Source of the DNA: Oscillospiraceae bacterium
GTDB taxonomy: Bacteria > Bacillota > Clostridia > Oscillospirales > Oscillospiraceae
Length of the DNA: 36,519 bases
Direction: 5' to 3'
NCBI GenBank assembly: GCA_017524845.1
Contig: JAFXUU010000019.1
Span: forward strand, 1-36,519
The notes beneath the pieces are model-generated. The model was not told the origin of the DNA. It made no database searches and worked only from the letters and a program-made list of their open reading frames with translations. Each line of letters opens with the position of its first letter. Position 1 is the stretch's first letter. Shown piece by piece: positions 24,546 through 31,484 of this stretch. The position numbers were made by a program, and so were the translations under genes.

Positions 24546-25439
24546 TTATACGAGGTAGGGGCAGGGATCAGTAAAAAAATGCTCGTCTACCTCCTCCGGA
24601 GAGCCGTACTTGCCGATCATGACGTAGATTTCGCCTTCTTCTCCGTTCATGGTGGAGGTGCCGTAGCCCCGGCCCACGCTGTACATCCGGTTCCAGTTGT
24701 CCAGGAAGCAGAGGGTGTCGCTGCGGAGGCCCATCTTGTCGCCAAGGATCTTTTCCATGTTCTGCTCCGTGATGCTGACGAGATACAGGCCCTCCTTGAT
24801 CTTCACGTAGAAGGCGGGCTCGTCGGGCCCGGGCAGGGCGGACAGGGCGCTGTTGAGGCTTTCGTTCATGGCGGCCTGATCCTCAGACTTGATCTTGTCC
24901 TTCGGATAGGTGATGCGGTACCACTTGCTGTTGTAGTAGTAGTGGACGGTGGCGAGCTCATGGCCGTAGGTCCACTTCACGCAGGTGCCGGTCACGTCGT
25001 CGGTGAAGCCGTGACGGCGGCGATCGGTGTGCTCCTTCTCGGCGTCGAAGATGTAGCCGAAGGTCCAGTGGCTCTCGATCAGGTAGGGATAATAGGGGTT
25101 TTCGCCCAGGGGGCAGCGGAGGAAGGTCACCAGGCCCTGCTCCTTGTCGATGACGAAGGTGTGGTTCTCACGGGGATCGTAAAGGCAGTAGGTGACGAGA
25201 TAGGTCCAGTCGTCGCCCTTGCGGCATTCATAGGTCGCTTCGCCGGAGCGCTTCCCGCCGATCACGCTGTAGGTGAGCTTCGTCTCGTCAATGAAATTCA
25301 GCGTGATGTCGCCGGTCTCTTCCCCGGTGTCCATGATGAACTTGAATTCCTTGCCCGCCAGCTCGAAGCACTTGGGGGGGCAATACTGGTTGATGGAGAG
25401 CTTGTTGGCTTCAGGCGCGTACTTTTCGATCAGATTCAT
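24546..25439 (-). CDS. Possible MoaF-like (lipocalin-fold) protein
   Basis: 297 residues, start at 25439 with AAAGGAGG six bases upstream. The two-part layout resembles MoaF-type proteins: an N-terminal beta-rich half (CFELAGKEFKFIMDTGEETG then ITLNFIDETKLTYSV) and a second half with VKWTYGHELATVHYYYNSK and VKIKEGLYLVSITEQNMEK. The MoaF name comes from a molybdenum-cofactor context, but no such genes are here, and members of this fold in Clostridia have other, mostly unknown roles. It is soluble, rich in Tyr, Asp and Glu, and has no signal peptide. The family match was made by eye and may be wrong. Confidence 0.5.
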   Translation of the reverse strand: MNLIEKYAPEANKLSINQYCPPKCFELAGKEFKFIMDTGEETGDITLNFIDETKLTYSVIGGKRSGEATYECRKGDDWTYLVTYCLYDPRENHTFVIDKEQGLVTFLRCPLGENPYYPYLIESHWTFGYIFDAEKEHTDRRRHGFTDDVTGTCVKWTYGHELATVHYYYNSKWYRITYPKDKIKSEDQAAMNESLNSALSALPGPDEPAFYVKIKEGLYLVSITEQNMEKILGDKMGLRSDTLCFLDNWNRMYSVGRGYGTSTMNGEEGEIYVMIGKYGSPEEVDEHFFTDPCPYLV

Positions 25440-25476
25440 TGTGCATCCTCCTTTTATTGATTTAATTCCTGATTAG

Positions 25477-25505
25477 AGATTACCCTAATTTGCCGGAAAA
25501 GTCAA
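25477..25505 (-). promoter_or_regulatory. Promoter of the MoaF-like gene
   Basis: On the minus strand TTGACT (25500-25505), 17-base spacer, TAATCT (25477-25482), about 38 bases before the start codon. The -35 is near consensus and the -10 is weak. Confidence 0.5.
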
Positions 25506-25557
25506 TCCATTCATGCCCCTTTCCCGGCAAATCGCCCAAAGCGGAACGGGACCGCAC

Positions 25558-25586
25558 TTGATATTTTTCCGGACCGCTGTTATAAT
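25558..25586 (+). promoter_or_regulatory. Promoter of the MATE gene
   Basis: TTGATA (25558-25563), 17-base spacer, TATAAT (25581-25586), about 38 bases before the MATE start. This is a strong sigma-A match. Confidence 0.85.
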
Positions 25587-25624
25587 CTCAGCATTCTTCA
25601 AGGATCGCCAAAGGAACAAGCGCT

Positions 25625-27100
25625 ATGAACAGGCAGGCCAGGCTGCAGAGTGCGGCCGAAAACAGGGATCTCACCCGGGGACCCATCACAAAGAAGATCC
25701 TGATCTTCTCGCTCCCCATCATTCTGGGGAACCTTTTCCAGCAGCTGTACAACGTCGTCGATTCCGTGGTCGTGGGAAATTTCGCAGCCGACGGCACCCA
25801 CTGTCTCGCCGCCGTCAACGCCAGCTTCGCCGTCATGATGGTCTTCAACTCCCTTTACATGGGCGTGAGCATGGGGGCCAACATCGTCATTTCCCAGTAC
25901 AAGGGCGCGAAGGACGAAAAGAAGCTGCAGGACGCCATGACCACCACCTTCGTGCTCAGCATGCTGGCAGGGCTATTCATCACCGTCGCGGGCTTCCTGG
26001 CCGCCCGGCCCATGCTGCGGATGCTGGGCACGCCCGCCGATATCCTGGACGATGCGGTGCTTTACATCCGCATCATTTTCCTGGGCACCTGCGGCAACGT
26101 GATCTACAACAACATGAACGGCATGGTGCAGGGCCTGGGGGACGCGAAATGGCCGATGTACGCCTTGGTCGTTTCCAGCATCACCAACATCCTGCTGGAC
26201 CTCCTCTTCGTCTGCGTCTTCCACTGGGACGTGGCGGGCGTCGCCGTTGCGACGATCCTGGCCCATATCTTCAGCGGCTGCCTCATGCTCTGGCGGCAGT
26301 CCACGGGGGTCTACGGCGCGAGGATCGATTTCCGGCGTCTGCGGATCAACGGCGCGATCGCCCGGCACGTGGTACGGCTGGGCCTCCCCTCCGCCCTGCA
26401 GAACATGTGCTTCGCCGGCGGCAGCCTGATCATCCAGACCTTCTCCAACCGCTTCGGCACGGAATTCATCGCCGCCAACTCCATGCTCATGAAGATAGAC
26501 GGCTTCGTCCTCCTGCCCATGATGGGCTTCAGCACGGCTGTGACCACCTACGTCGGGCAGAACATCGGCGCGGGAGACGTGGACCGTACGAATCGGGGCA
26601 TCCGCTCCACCCTGCTGCTCTCCGCCGGCGTGACGGTGTTCCTCTCCGTCATCCTCTGGTTCGTCTGCCCATCCGTCACCCTGATCTTCGGCGCGAACGC
26701 CAATTCCCGGCAGATGGCGGCCCAGGGCATCCGCTTCGTCTGCTTCTTCTACGTATTCTACTCTCTGCAGAGCACCTATTCCGGCGCGCTGCGTGGCGCA
26801 GGGGCCGCGCTGATGAGCGCCCTCTGCTCCATCGGCTCCACCCTCGTCCGGGTGCCTCTGAGCTGGCTGCTGGCGGCCCTGCCCCTCAACCGGGCGCTGG
26901 ACGCCGCCGTAGCCGCCGGGCAGTATGCCGACCGGACGGCCGCGGAGGCCGCCAAGGTGGGCTTCGAGCATTACATCGGCATCTTCCAGACCTGGGGCTG
27001 GTCCATGCTGGCGGGGCTGCTGCTGATCCTTCCCTGTTACCTTTTCGGCCACTGGAGGGAAAAGGGCGTTACCGATCAGGCGCGGAAAATCGGAAAATAA
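25625..27100 (+). CDS. MATE family efflux transporter
   Basis: 491 residues with about twelve hydrophobic segments in two halves, the MATE layout. MATE proteins export cationic drugs or metabolites using a sodium or proton gradient. The opening PITKKILIFSLPIILGNLFQQLYNVVDSVVVGNF and the second-half IARHVVRLGLPSALQNMCFAGGS are typical of the DinF/NorM-like members common in Clostridia. A stretch at about residues 425-450 with many Ala and Asp residues is an internal hydrophilic loop. It has its own promoter, stands alone, and is followed by a hairpin; the substrate is unknown. Confidence 0.93.
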   Translation: MNRQARLQSAAENRDLTRGPITKKILIFSLPIILGNLFQQLYNVVDSVVVGNFAADGTHCLAAVNASFAVMMVFNSLYMGVSMGANIVISQYKGAKDEKKLQDAMTTTFVLSMLAGLFITVAGFLAARPMLRMLGTPADILDDAVLYIRIIFLGTCGNVIYNNMNGMVQGLGDAKWPMYALVVSSITNILLDLLFVCVFHWDVAGVAVATILAHIFSGCLMLWRQSTGVYGARIDFRRLRINGAIARHVVRLGLPSALQNMCFAGGSLIIQTFSNRFGTEFIAANSMLMKIDGFVLLPMMGFSTAVTTYVGQNIGAGDVDRTNRGIRSTLLLSAGVTVFLSVILWFVCPSVTLIFGANANSRQMAAQGIRFVCFFYVFYSLQSTYSGALRGAGAALMSALCSIGSTLVRVPLSWLLAALPLNRALDAAVAAGQYADRTAAEAAKVGFEHYIGIFQTWGWSMLAGLLLILPCYLFGHWREKGVTDQARKIGK

Positions 27101-27117
27101 GCGGATCACACGCAGAA

Positions 27118-27150
27118 GCGCGGCCGGAGATCACCTCCGACCGCGCCGTT
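27118..27150. terminator. Terminator between MATE and GNAT genes
   Basis: Arms 27118-27129 and 27135-27146 pair over 11 of 12 positions, followed on the plus strand by CGTTATTTT. It ends the MATE transcript and may also serve the converging GNAT gene. Confidence 0.7.
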
Positions 27151-27164
27151 ATTTTGAAGACCGG

Positions 27165-27800
27165 TCACTCCAGCTGGCCGGGCAGCTTCAGCTTCTCCTT
27201 CGGCGGGAACTTCGCCTCAAAGCGTTCGAATTCCTCCGGCTCCCGCTCTGCGGCGAAATACCCCTCCGGCGGCCCGTATACGCCCGTGACGCCCTTCAGG
27301 TAGCCGGGGATCAGCTCCCGGCAGAGGAAGAAGGAATCGTTGGCGCCCTCCGGCAGATCGCGGTAGCGGATGCCGAATTCCCTGGCGTAGGTAAAGCCGC
27401 TCTTCCCGTAGAACAGGATGTTGCCCTCGAAGCACAGAGCGCCGCAGCCCAGCGCCGCGGCTTTCTCCAGAGAGCAGTCCAGCAGCCGCTTCCCATAGCC
27501 CCGGCGCTTCAGCTCCGGGGTGATGCAGATGGGCCCCATGGTCATGATGGGGATCTCCCTGCCGTCGTCGGCGTCGATCTTCGCATGCATAAACATATTC
27601 TGCCCGATCAAGACCCCGTCCTTTTCCATAACAAGGTCCAGCTCCGGCACGAAGGCCGGATCGTCTCTGAGCCGGTGGATCACGTAATGCTCCAGGCAGC
27701 CCGGCCGGTAGACGTTCCAGAAGGATTCCCGGATCAGGTATTCCACCGCTTCGCGATCACTTTCCCTTTCCCTGCGGATAACGATGCTTTCTTCGTTCAT
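27165..27800 (-). CDS. GNAT family N-acetyltransferase
   Basis: 211 residues. The GNAT core is visible: an N-terminal IRRERESDREAVEYLIRESF, a central MGPICITPELKRRGYGKRLLDCSL with the R-x-x-G-x-G acetyl-CoA motif, and GNILFYGKSGFTYA near the C-terminus, closest to the YhbS-like group that acts on small molecules. The substrate is unknown. It starts inside the end of the TetR gene (4-base overlap), so both are likely one operon under the TetR operators, which makes it a candidate for a TetR-controlled function. Confidence 0.85.
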   Translation of the reverse strand: MNEESIVIRRERESDREAVEYLIRESFWNVYRPGCLEHYVIHRLRDDPAFVPELDLVMEKDGVLIGQNMFMHAKIDADDGREIPIMTMGPICITPELKRRGYGKRLLDCSLEKAAALGCGALCFEGNILFYGKSGFTYAREFGIRYRDLPEGANDSFFLCRELIPGYLKGVTGVYGPPEGYFAAEREPEEFERFEAKFPPKEKLKLPGQLE

Positions 27801-28411
27801 GACTTCACCTCATTCATCAGCTTTTTCAGGCGGGCGCGGGCGTTTTCCATCAGGCAGTCCAGGAGGGACAGCACCGCGGCCCTGTCCTCCGCCCCGTCGT
27901 GTACGCCGTAGAGAAAAAACATGGGAGCATAAAAGCCCACGGCCTCCTCCATCGGCCGCGGCAGCCCCGCGGCTGCGAAGAGATCGGCCATATAGCCGAC
28001 GGGACCGGAGATCAGATACTGCTGGCAGAGCTTTCCCATTTCCCTGTTCCGGTACTGCTCCAGCGTCAGCAGTCTGCGGAAGGAGGCCGCGAAATCGTCC
28101 TCCGTCCAATAGCGGAACTGCGATTTTGCATAATCGACCATTCGATCGACGGAAGCGCCGGAATACGCCTCGGGCATCTCCTCCGCCGTCCCCTCCGGCA
28201 GCCCGTATTCCCCGGCGCGGACGGCGTCCAGTTCCTCCATGCGGGCAAGGATGCTGTCGAAGACGTCCCGCTTGTTCCGGTAGTGCCTGTACAGCGCTCC
28301 CTTCGTGATCCCCAGCTCCCCGGCGATATCGCTGACCGACACTGCCTCGTAGCCGTCCCTGGCAAAGAGCCGGAGCGCCGTCAGCAGGATGCGGTCCTTT
28401 GTATCCTTCAT
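27797..28411 (-). CDS. TetR family transcriptional regulator
   Basis: 204 residues. The DNA-binding domain runs from KDTKDRILLTALRLFARDGYEAVSVSDIA with the helix-turn-helix ELGITKGALYRHYRNK at about residues 33-48, typical of TetR. The larger C-terminal part is the ligand and dimer domain. It starts at 28411 behind GGGAGG. Two near-identical palindromes sit in its promoter, so it very likely represses itself and the GNAT gene that overlaps its end. The ligand is unknown. Confidence 0.93.
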   Translation of the reverse strand: MKDTKDRILLTALRLFARDGYEAVSVSDIAGELGITKGALYRHYRNKRDVFDSILARMEELDAVRAGEYGLPEGTAEEMPEAYSGASVDRMVDYAKSQFRYWTEDDFAASFRRLLTLEQYRNREMGKLCQQYLISGPVGYMADLFAAAGLPRPMEEAVGFYAPMFFLYGVHDGAEDRAAVLSLLDCLMENARARLKKLMNEVKS

Positions 28412-28434
28412 CCCGTCCTCCCTTCCAGTATAAA

Positions 28435-28483
28435 GTAAACGACCGTTTACTTACATTTTAGCAAACGATCGTTTACCTGTCAA
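28435..28483 (-). promoter_or_regulatory. TetR promoter with two operators
   Basis: On the minus strand TTGACA (28478-28483), 17-base spacer, TAAAAT (28455-28460). A 16-bp palindrome at 28461-28476 (GCAAACGATCGTTTAC) fills the spacer and a second at 28435-28450 (GTAAACGACCGTTTAC) lies just downstream of the -10. Centres are 26 bp apart. Binding at both sites would block transcription. Confidence 0.85.
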
Positions 28484-28778
28484 GGGGATGGGCTGCAGTC
28501 TGGCCGTCGTTCTGAAGCGCCCCGATGAAGCGGGTTTCGGGAAAGGAGGAAGACCCCGGAATCTCCGAACAATGCCGCTTGCGGCATTGCGAGGCATTCC
28601 GGGGTCTCCGACGTGGTGGAGCTCAGGAGTCCTTATACGGACCTCCGTCCCCATCCGAATCGGAGCCCAGCGAAGCGGGTCCGATTCGGGAAAGGAGGAA
28701 GGAGTCAACGGATATGGAGTTTTCGCGGCGCTTACGCAAACCGCGGAAACGGAATGCATTTGACTTCTTCCGACGTGG
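28484..28778. repeat. Repeat-bearing spacer between tetR and the tmRNA gene
   Basis: This 295-base stretch holds no credible gene. A block containing CGGGAAAGGAGGAAG occurs twice, at 28538-28552 and 28687-28701, each after GCGGGT. Three hairpins are present: outer arms 28552-28562 and 28596-28606 with an inner stem at 28570-28589; arms 28655-28664 and 28680-28689; arms 28719-28728 and 28741-28750. The first and last could end the tmRNA transcript. CGACGTGGTGGAG-like sequence occurs near 28609 and 28771, the second at the tmRNA 3' end. Confidence 0.6.
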
Positions 28779-29138
28779 TGGTGGAGGCGGGGGGTGTCGA
28801 ACCCCCGTCCGAAAACGTTTCAACAGGAACTTCTCCGTGCGCAGGCGGTTATTGCGGCCCGAAGGCCCCTTCCCCTTCCGGCTGGCAAGCCGTCACGCCC
28901 TGCCGGTCGGGTAGCTTCATGATGCATGGTGCGCGCAAAGCTTAGCGCACGCACGTTCGCCACTGAGTGACGCCCGACATCCGGGCCGTGGCCCTCCCGG
29001 AGCGGACGCGCAGCCTTAGGCGGCTACGAGATCGTAGGAATCGTTGTTGTTTGATTTATAAGTGCCCGTTTTATGGATGCCGGGCGCATCCGCACGCTAT
29101 TCCTGCCTCTGCGTCCCCGTCGAAACCAATACGCCCCC
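28779..29138 (-). ncRNA. ssrA: Transfer-messenger RNA (tmRNA)
   Basis: A one-piece tmRNA of 360 nt. It opens with GGGGGCGTATTGGTTTCGAC and ends with the T-arm GGGGGTTCGACACCCCC and encoded CCA. The first seven bases pair with CGCCTCC before the discriminator A and CCA. The RNA rescues stalled ribosomes with SmpB and adds a degradation tag. The open frame near the middle is described separately. It is transcribed in the same direction as smpB and the cyclophilin gene just upstream. Confidence 0.97.
29016..29066 (-). other. tmRNA tag reading frame
   Basis: Within the tmRNA, the frame from GGC at 29066 to the TAA at 29016-29018 encodes GTYKSNNNDSYDLVAA. The C-terminal LVAA resembles the LAA/VAA ends that ClpX recognises, and ClpXP is in this window. 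The resume codon is inferred; the alternative GCA frame gives a tag ending TIS, which is not a known degron-like end. Confidence 0.75.
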
Positions 29139-29143
29139 ATGAA

Positions 29144-29162
29144 GGGCCTCCAGGGGAGGCCC
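29144..29162 (-). other. Hairpin just upstream of the tmRNA 5' end
   Basis: An 8-bp perfect stem (29144-29151 with 29155-29162) lies between the cyclophilin stop and the tmRNA 5' end. It has no T-run. It could be a processing site if the tmRNA is made from an smpB-cyclophilin-ssrA transcript; no separate tmRNA promoter is visible in the 32-base gap. Confidence 0.4.
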
Positions 29163-29170
29163 GGATCGGA

Positions 29171-29695
29171 TCAGAGCTTTTCCGGCTCGGGGTATTCCTC
29201 GCCGAAGGTGTCCACGGTGACCTTCTTCATCACCTGCTTCTTCAGCGGCTTGTCGTTATAGACGTTCGTCTTCGTCTCGGCGATGCGGTCCACGGCGTCC
29301 AAGCCGGAAACGACCTTGCCGAAGGCGGCGTAGCTCCCGTCCAGGTGGGGCGCGTCTTCATGCATGATGAAGAACTGGCTGCCCGCGGAATCGGGCACGG
29401 AGGTGCGGGCCATGGAGAGGACGCCCCGGGTGTGCTTCAGCGCGTTCTCGAAGCCGTTGGCCGCGAACTCGCCGCGGATGGTCCAGCCGGGGCCGCCGCT
29501 GCCGCTGCCGAAGGGGCAGCCGCCCTGGATCATAAAGCCGGGAATGACGCGGTGGAAGATCAGCCCGTCGTAAAACCCGTCCTGCACCAGGTGGACGAAA
29601 TTGCGGACGGACTGAGGCGCGATCTCGGGATAGAGCTCGGCGGTGATGACGTCGCCGTTTTCCATTTCGATGGTGACCAGGGGATTCTTTGCCAT
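29171..29695 (-). CDS. Cyclophilin-type peptidyl-prolyl isomerase
   Basis: 174 residues. Cyclophilins catalyse cis-trans isomerisation of proline bonds. The catalytic Arg lies in FHRVIPGFMIQGG, with GSQFFIMHEDAPHLDGSYAAFGKV completing the active-site region. No signal peptide is present, so it is cytoplasmic. It starts directly after the smpB stop. A link to ribosome rescue is only suggested by its place between smpB and ssrA. Confidence 0.95.
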   Translation of the reverse strand: MAKNPLVTIEMENGDVITAELYPEIAPQSVRNFVHLVQDGFYDGLIFHRVIPGFMIQGGCPFGSGSGGPGWTIRGEFAANGFENALKHTRGVLSMARTSVPDSAGSQFFIMHEDAPHLDGSYAAFGKVVSGLDAVDRIAETKTNVYNDKPLKKQVMKKVTVDTFGEEYPEPEKL

Positions 29696-29696
29696 T

Positions 29697-30158
29697 TCAG
29701 TATTTCTCCTTCATTGCTCTGTCGATCTCTCGTTTTGCGCTGCGCTGCGCCTCGGCGTCCCGCTTGTCGTGAAGCTTCTTGCCTTTGCAGAGGCCGACCT
29801 CCACCTTGACGTAGGGTCCGAGGAAATAGAGGGAAAGGGGCACGAGGGCATATCCGTCCTGGGCGACCCTGGCGCCCAGCTTGCGGATCTCCCGCTTGTG
29901 CAGCAGGAGGCGGCGGGGCCGCAGAGGGTCTTTGTTGAAGATGTTGCCCTTCTCGTAGGGACTGATGCGGAGCCCGCGGACGAGCATCTCCCCGTTTACC
30001 ACGGTGCAGTATGCGTCCTTCAGGTTCACGCCCCCCTGACGGATGGACTTGACCTCCGTGCCGGCCAGAGAGATCCCGGCCTCGTACCGGTCTTCCACGA
30101 AATAATCGTGGAAGGCTTTTCTGTTGCTGGCGATGGGCTTTCTCTCCCGCGAAGCCAC
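29697..30158 (-). CDS. smpB: SsrA-binding protein SmpB
   Basis: 153 residues from a GTG at 30158 with GGGAGGGGAG upstream. SmpB binds tmRNA and reads the empty decoding site of stalled ribosomes. The OB-fold core (HDYFVEDRYEAGISLAGTEVKSIRQG) and the basic C-terminal tail (RSAKREIDRAMKEKY) are both present. It shares strand with the cyclophilin and ssrA downstream. Confidence 0.97.
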   Translation of the reverse strand: MASRERKPIASNRKAFHDYFVEDRYEAGISLAGTEVKSIRQGGVNLKDAYCTVVNGEMLVRGLRISPYEKGNIFNKDPLRPRRLLLHKREIRKLGARVAQDGYALVPLSLYFLGPYVKVEVGLCKGKKLHDKRDAEAQRSAKREIDRAMKEKY

Positions 30159-30184
30159 GGTCTCCCCTCCCTTCGGTGCTTTTC

Positions 30185-30190
30185 AGTATA
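30185..30190 (-). promoter_or_regulatory. Probable -10 element for smpB
   Basis: TATACT on the minus strand at 30185-30190, about 27 bases before the GTG start. The -35 region at 17 bases is poor (TTACGC). A TTGACA is present but only 7 bases from the -10. Confidence 0.5.
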
Positions 30191-30260
30191 CCACACTTGT
30201 CAATAGTGCGTAAGTCGCTCCGCGAACCGGGCAATCAGACAACATTTTACATGCATAAGC

Positions 30261-30289
30261 TTGCCGTATTTGTCGAATAATGGTATTAT
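30261..30289 (+). promoter_or_regulatory. Promoter of the histidine-kinase-like gene
   Basis: TTGCCG (30261-30266), 17-base spacer, TATTAT (30284-30289). Transcription would begin near 30296, downstream of an in-frame ATG at 30288, which supports the start at 30324. Confidence 0.7.
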
Positions 30290-30323
30290 GAAAAAAGAAT
30301 TTTCTGCGAAGGGGGCGAGAGGC

Positions 30324-31130
30324 ATGGCGAAAGAGCGGGACCTGTCCGGGCTGAACCGCAGGTTCAGCGAGTATCTTCTCCATACGCTGGCCTCCTCCAT
30401 CGCCGCCTCGGAGCTGCTGTCCTCCCGGCTGGAGAAGCTGGCGCTGAAGGAGAAGGACCCGGACGCGATTAAATACCTGGCAATCCTGCGGCACAGCCAG
30501 TTCCAGTCCCTTCGTCTGGCGGAAAACCTGCAGGAGCTGACGGAGGAGGACGGCGGGACCGTCCTGCGCCGCGCGGCCGTGGACCTGAACGAGCTTTGCT
30601 GCCGCCTGGCGGATAGCATCCGGGTGCTGCTGCCGGACATCGAGATCGTATGCAGGCCCTCGCCCGAAGCGTGCATCACCAGCTGCGACGAGGACCGCAT
30701 CGAGCGTCTGATCCTGAATCTGCTTTCCAACAGCCTGCTGCACACGCCCTCCGGCGGCTCCGTGCTGATCCGTCTCCAGAGCACGGAGGAAACGGTTCAG
30801 GTGGTCATTTCCGACAACGGGAGCGGCATTCCCCGGGAGCGGATGGACACCCTGTTTTCCGATTATCTCAGGATCGGCGAGTTCTCGGAGCCTCACCGCG
30901 GCGCCGGGATCGGCCTGGCCGTAGCGGACCGGATCGCCAGGGCCCACGGAGGCTCCCTGGTGATCACCTCGGACGAGGGGCATGGGACTAAGGCGGTGTT
31001 CTCCCTGCCCCGGGTCTCGACCCTCGAGCTGCACAGCTACCGGGAGCCCAGATACGGGCGGATGCGCACCCTTCTGATCGCCCTTTCCGACGTGCTGGAC
31101 TCCGACAAATATCAGCCGCCTTTTTTGTAA
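30324..31130 (+). CDS. Soluble histidine-kinase-like protein with an atypical H-box
   Basis: 268 residues from the ATG at 30324, chosen because of a GGGGG-rich binding site and the promoter position. The ATPase domain is clear: N-box NLLSNSLLH (about 132-140), DNGSG (164-168), and RGAGIGLAV (192-200). The preceding helical part has His20 in EYLLHTLASSIAASELL, but not the usual HE[LM]RTP-type H-box. No membrane segment, HAMP, PAS or receiver domain is visible, and no response regulator lies next to it. The final 38 residues have no known match. It may be an orphan kinase, a phosphatase-like or anti-sigma-like ATPase. Confidence 0.75.
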   Translation: MAKERDLSGLNRRFSEYLLHTLASSIAASELLSSRLEKLALKEKDPDAIKYLAILRHSQFQSLRLAENLQELTEEDGGTVLRRAAVDLNELCCRLADSIRVLLPDIEIVCRPSPEACITSCDEDRIERLILNLLSNSLLHTPSGGSVLIRLQSTEETVQVVISDNGSGIPRERMDTLFSDYLRIGEFSEPHRGAGIGLAVADRIARAHGGSLVITSDEGHGTKAVFSLPRVSTLELHSYREPRYGRMRTLLIALSDVLDSDKYQPPFL

Positions 31131-31138
31131 ATTTCCGC

Positions 31139-31166
31139 TTGACAATCGAAGATTCTTTGCTATAAT
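31139..31166 (+). promoter_or_regulatory. Promoter for the tRNA-Leu pair
   Basis: TTGACA (31139-31144), 16-base spacer, TATAAT (31161-31166), about 27 bases before the first tRNA. Both hexamers match consensus. Confidence 0.9.
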
Positions 31167-31192
31167 GAGGGAGCTTTCTCAAAGGAAGCCAT

Positions 31193-31277
31193 GCGGAAGT
31201 GCTGGAATAGGTAGACAGGTACGTTTGAGGTGCGTATACCGTTTGGCGTGTGGGTTCGAGTCCCATCTTCCGCACCA
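31193..31277 (+). tRNA. tRNA-Leu (anticodon GAG)
   Basis: Acceptor arm GCGGAAG pairs with CTTCCGC, and the CCA is encoded. The anticodon arm TACGT/GCGTA encloses TTGAGGT, giving anticodon GAG. A 13-base variable region and the T-arm GGTTCGAGTC fit a class II leucine tRNA. Confidence 0.95.
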
Positions 31278-31307
31278 AACGGGAGGGCCTCCGGTACTCC
31301 CGGACAT

Positions 31308-31395
31308 GCGCGAGTGGTGGAATTGGTAGACTCGCTAGATTCAGGTTCTAGTGTACACTACGTACGTGGGGGTTCAAGTCCCCCCTCGCGCACCA
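31308..31395 (+). tRNA. tRNA-Leu (anticodon CAG)
   Basis: Acceptor arm GCGCGAG pairs with CTCGCGC, with encoded CCA. The anticodon arm CTAGA/TCTAG encloses TTCAGGT, giving anticodon CAG. A long variable arm and GGGGG/CCCCC T-stem are present. It lies 30 bases after the first tRNA-Leu, and the spacer contains a small hairpin. Confidence 0.95.
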
Positions 31396-31435
31396 AAAAG
31401 GAATCCTGCCGACAAAGTCGGCAGGATTCCTTTTT
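31395..31435 (+). terminator. Terminator of the tRNA-Leu operon
   Basis: A perfect inverted repeat (31395-31413 with 31417-31435, A5 and T5 at its ends) forms a long stem with a 3-base loop, followed by further Ts. Because it is flanked by As and Ts on both sides it may also end the converging PrsW-like transcript. Confidence 0.95.
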
Positions 31436-31484
31436 GTATTCTTCATTCTTAAGTCTTAAGTATTCATTCTTCAGTTTATATCGC

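Noticed and set aside
28488-28763. Plus-strand open frame of 91 codons in the tetR-ssrA spacer
   Set aside because: It runs through inverted repeats and the duplicated block, has no clear binding site, and shows no recognisable protein feature.
30261-30323. Earlier ATG starts for the kinase-like gene (30261 and 30288)
   Set aside because: They lie in or before the predicted -10 element; the ATG at 30324 has a better binding site.
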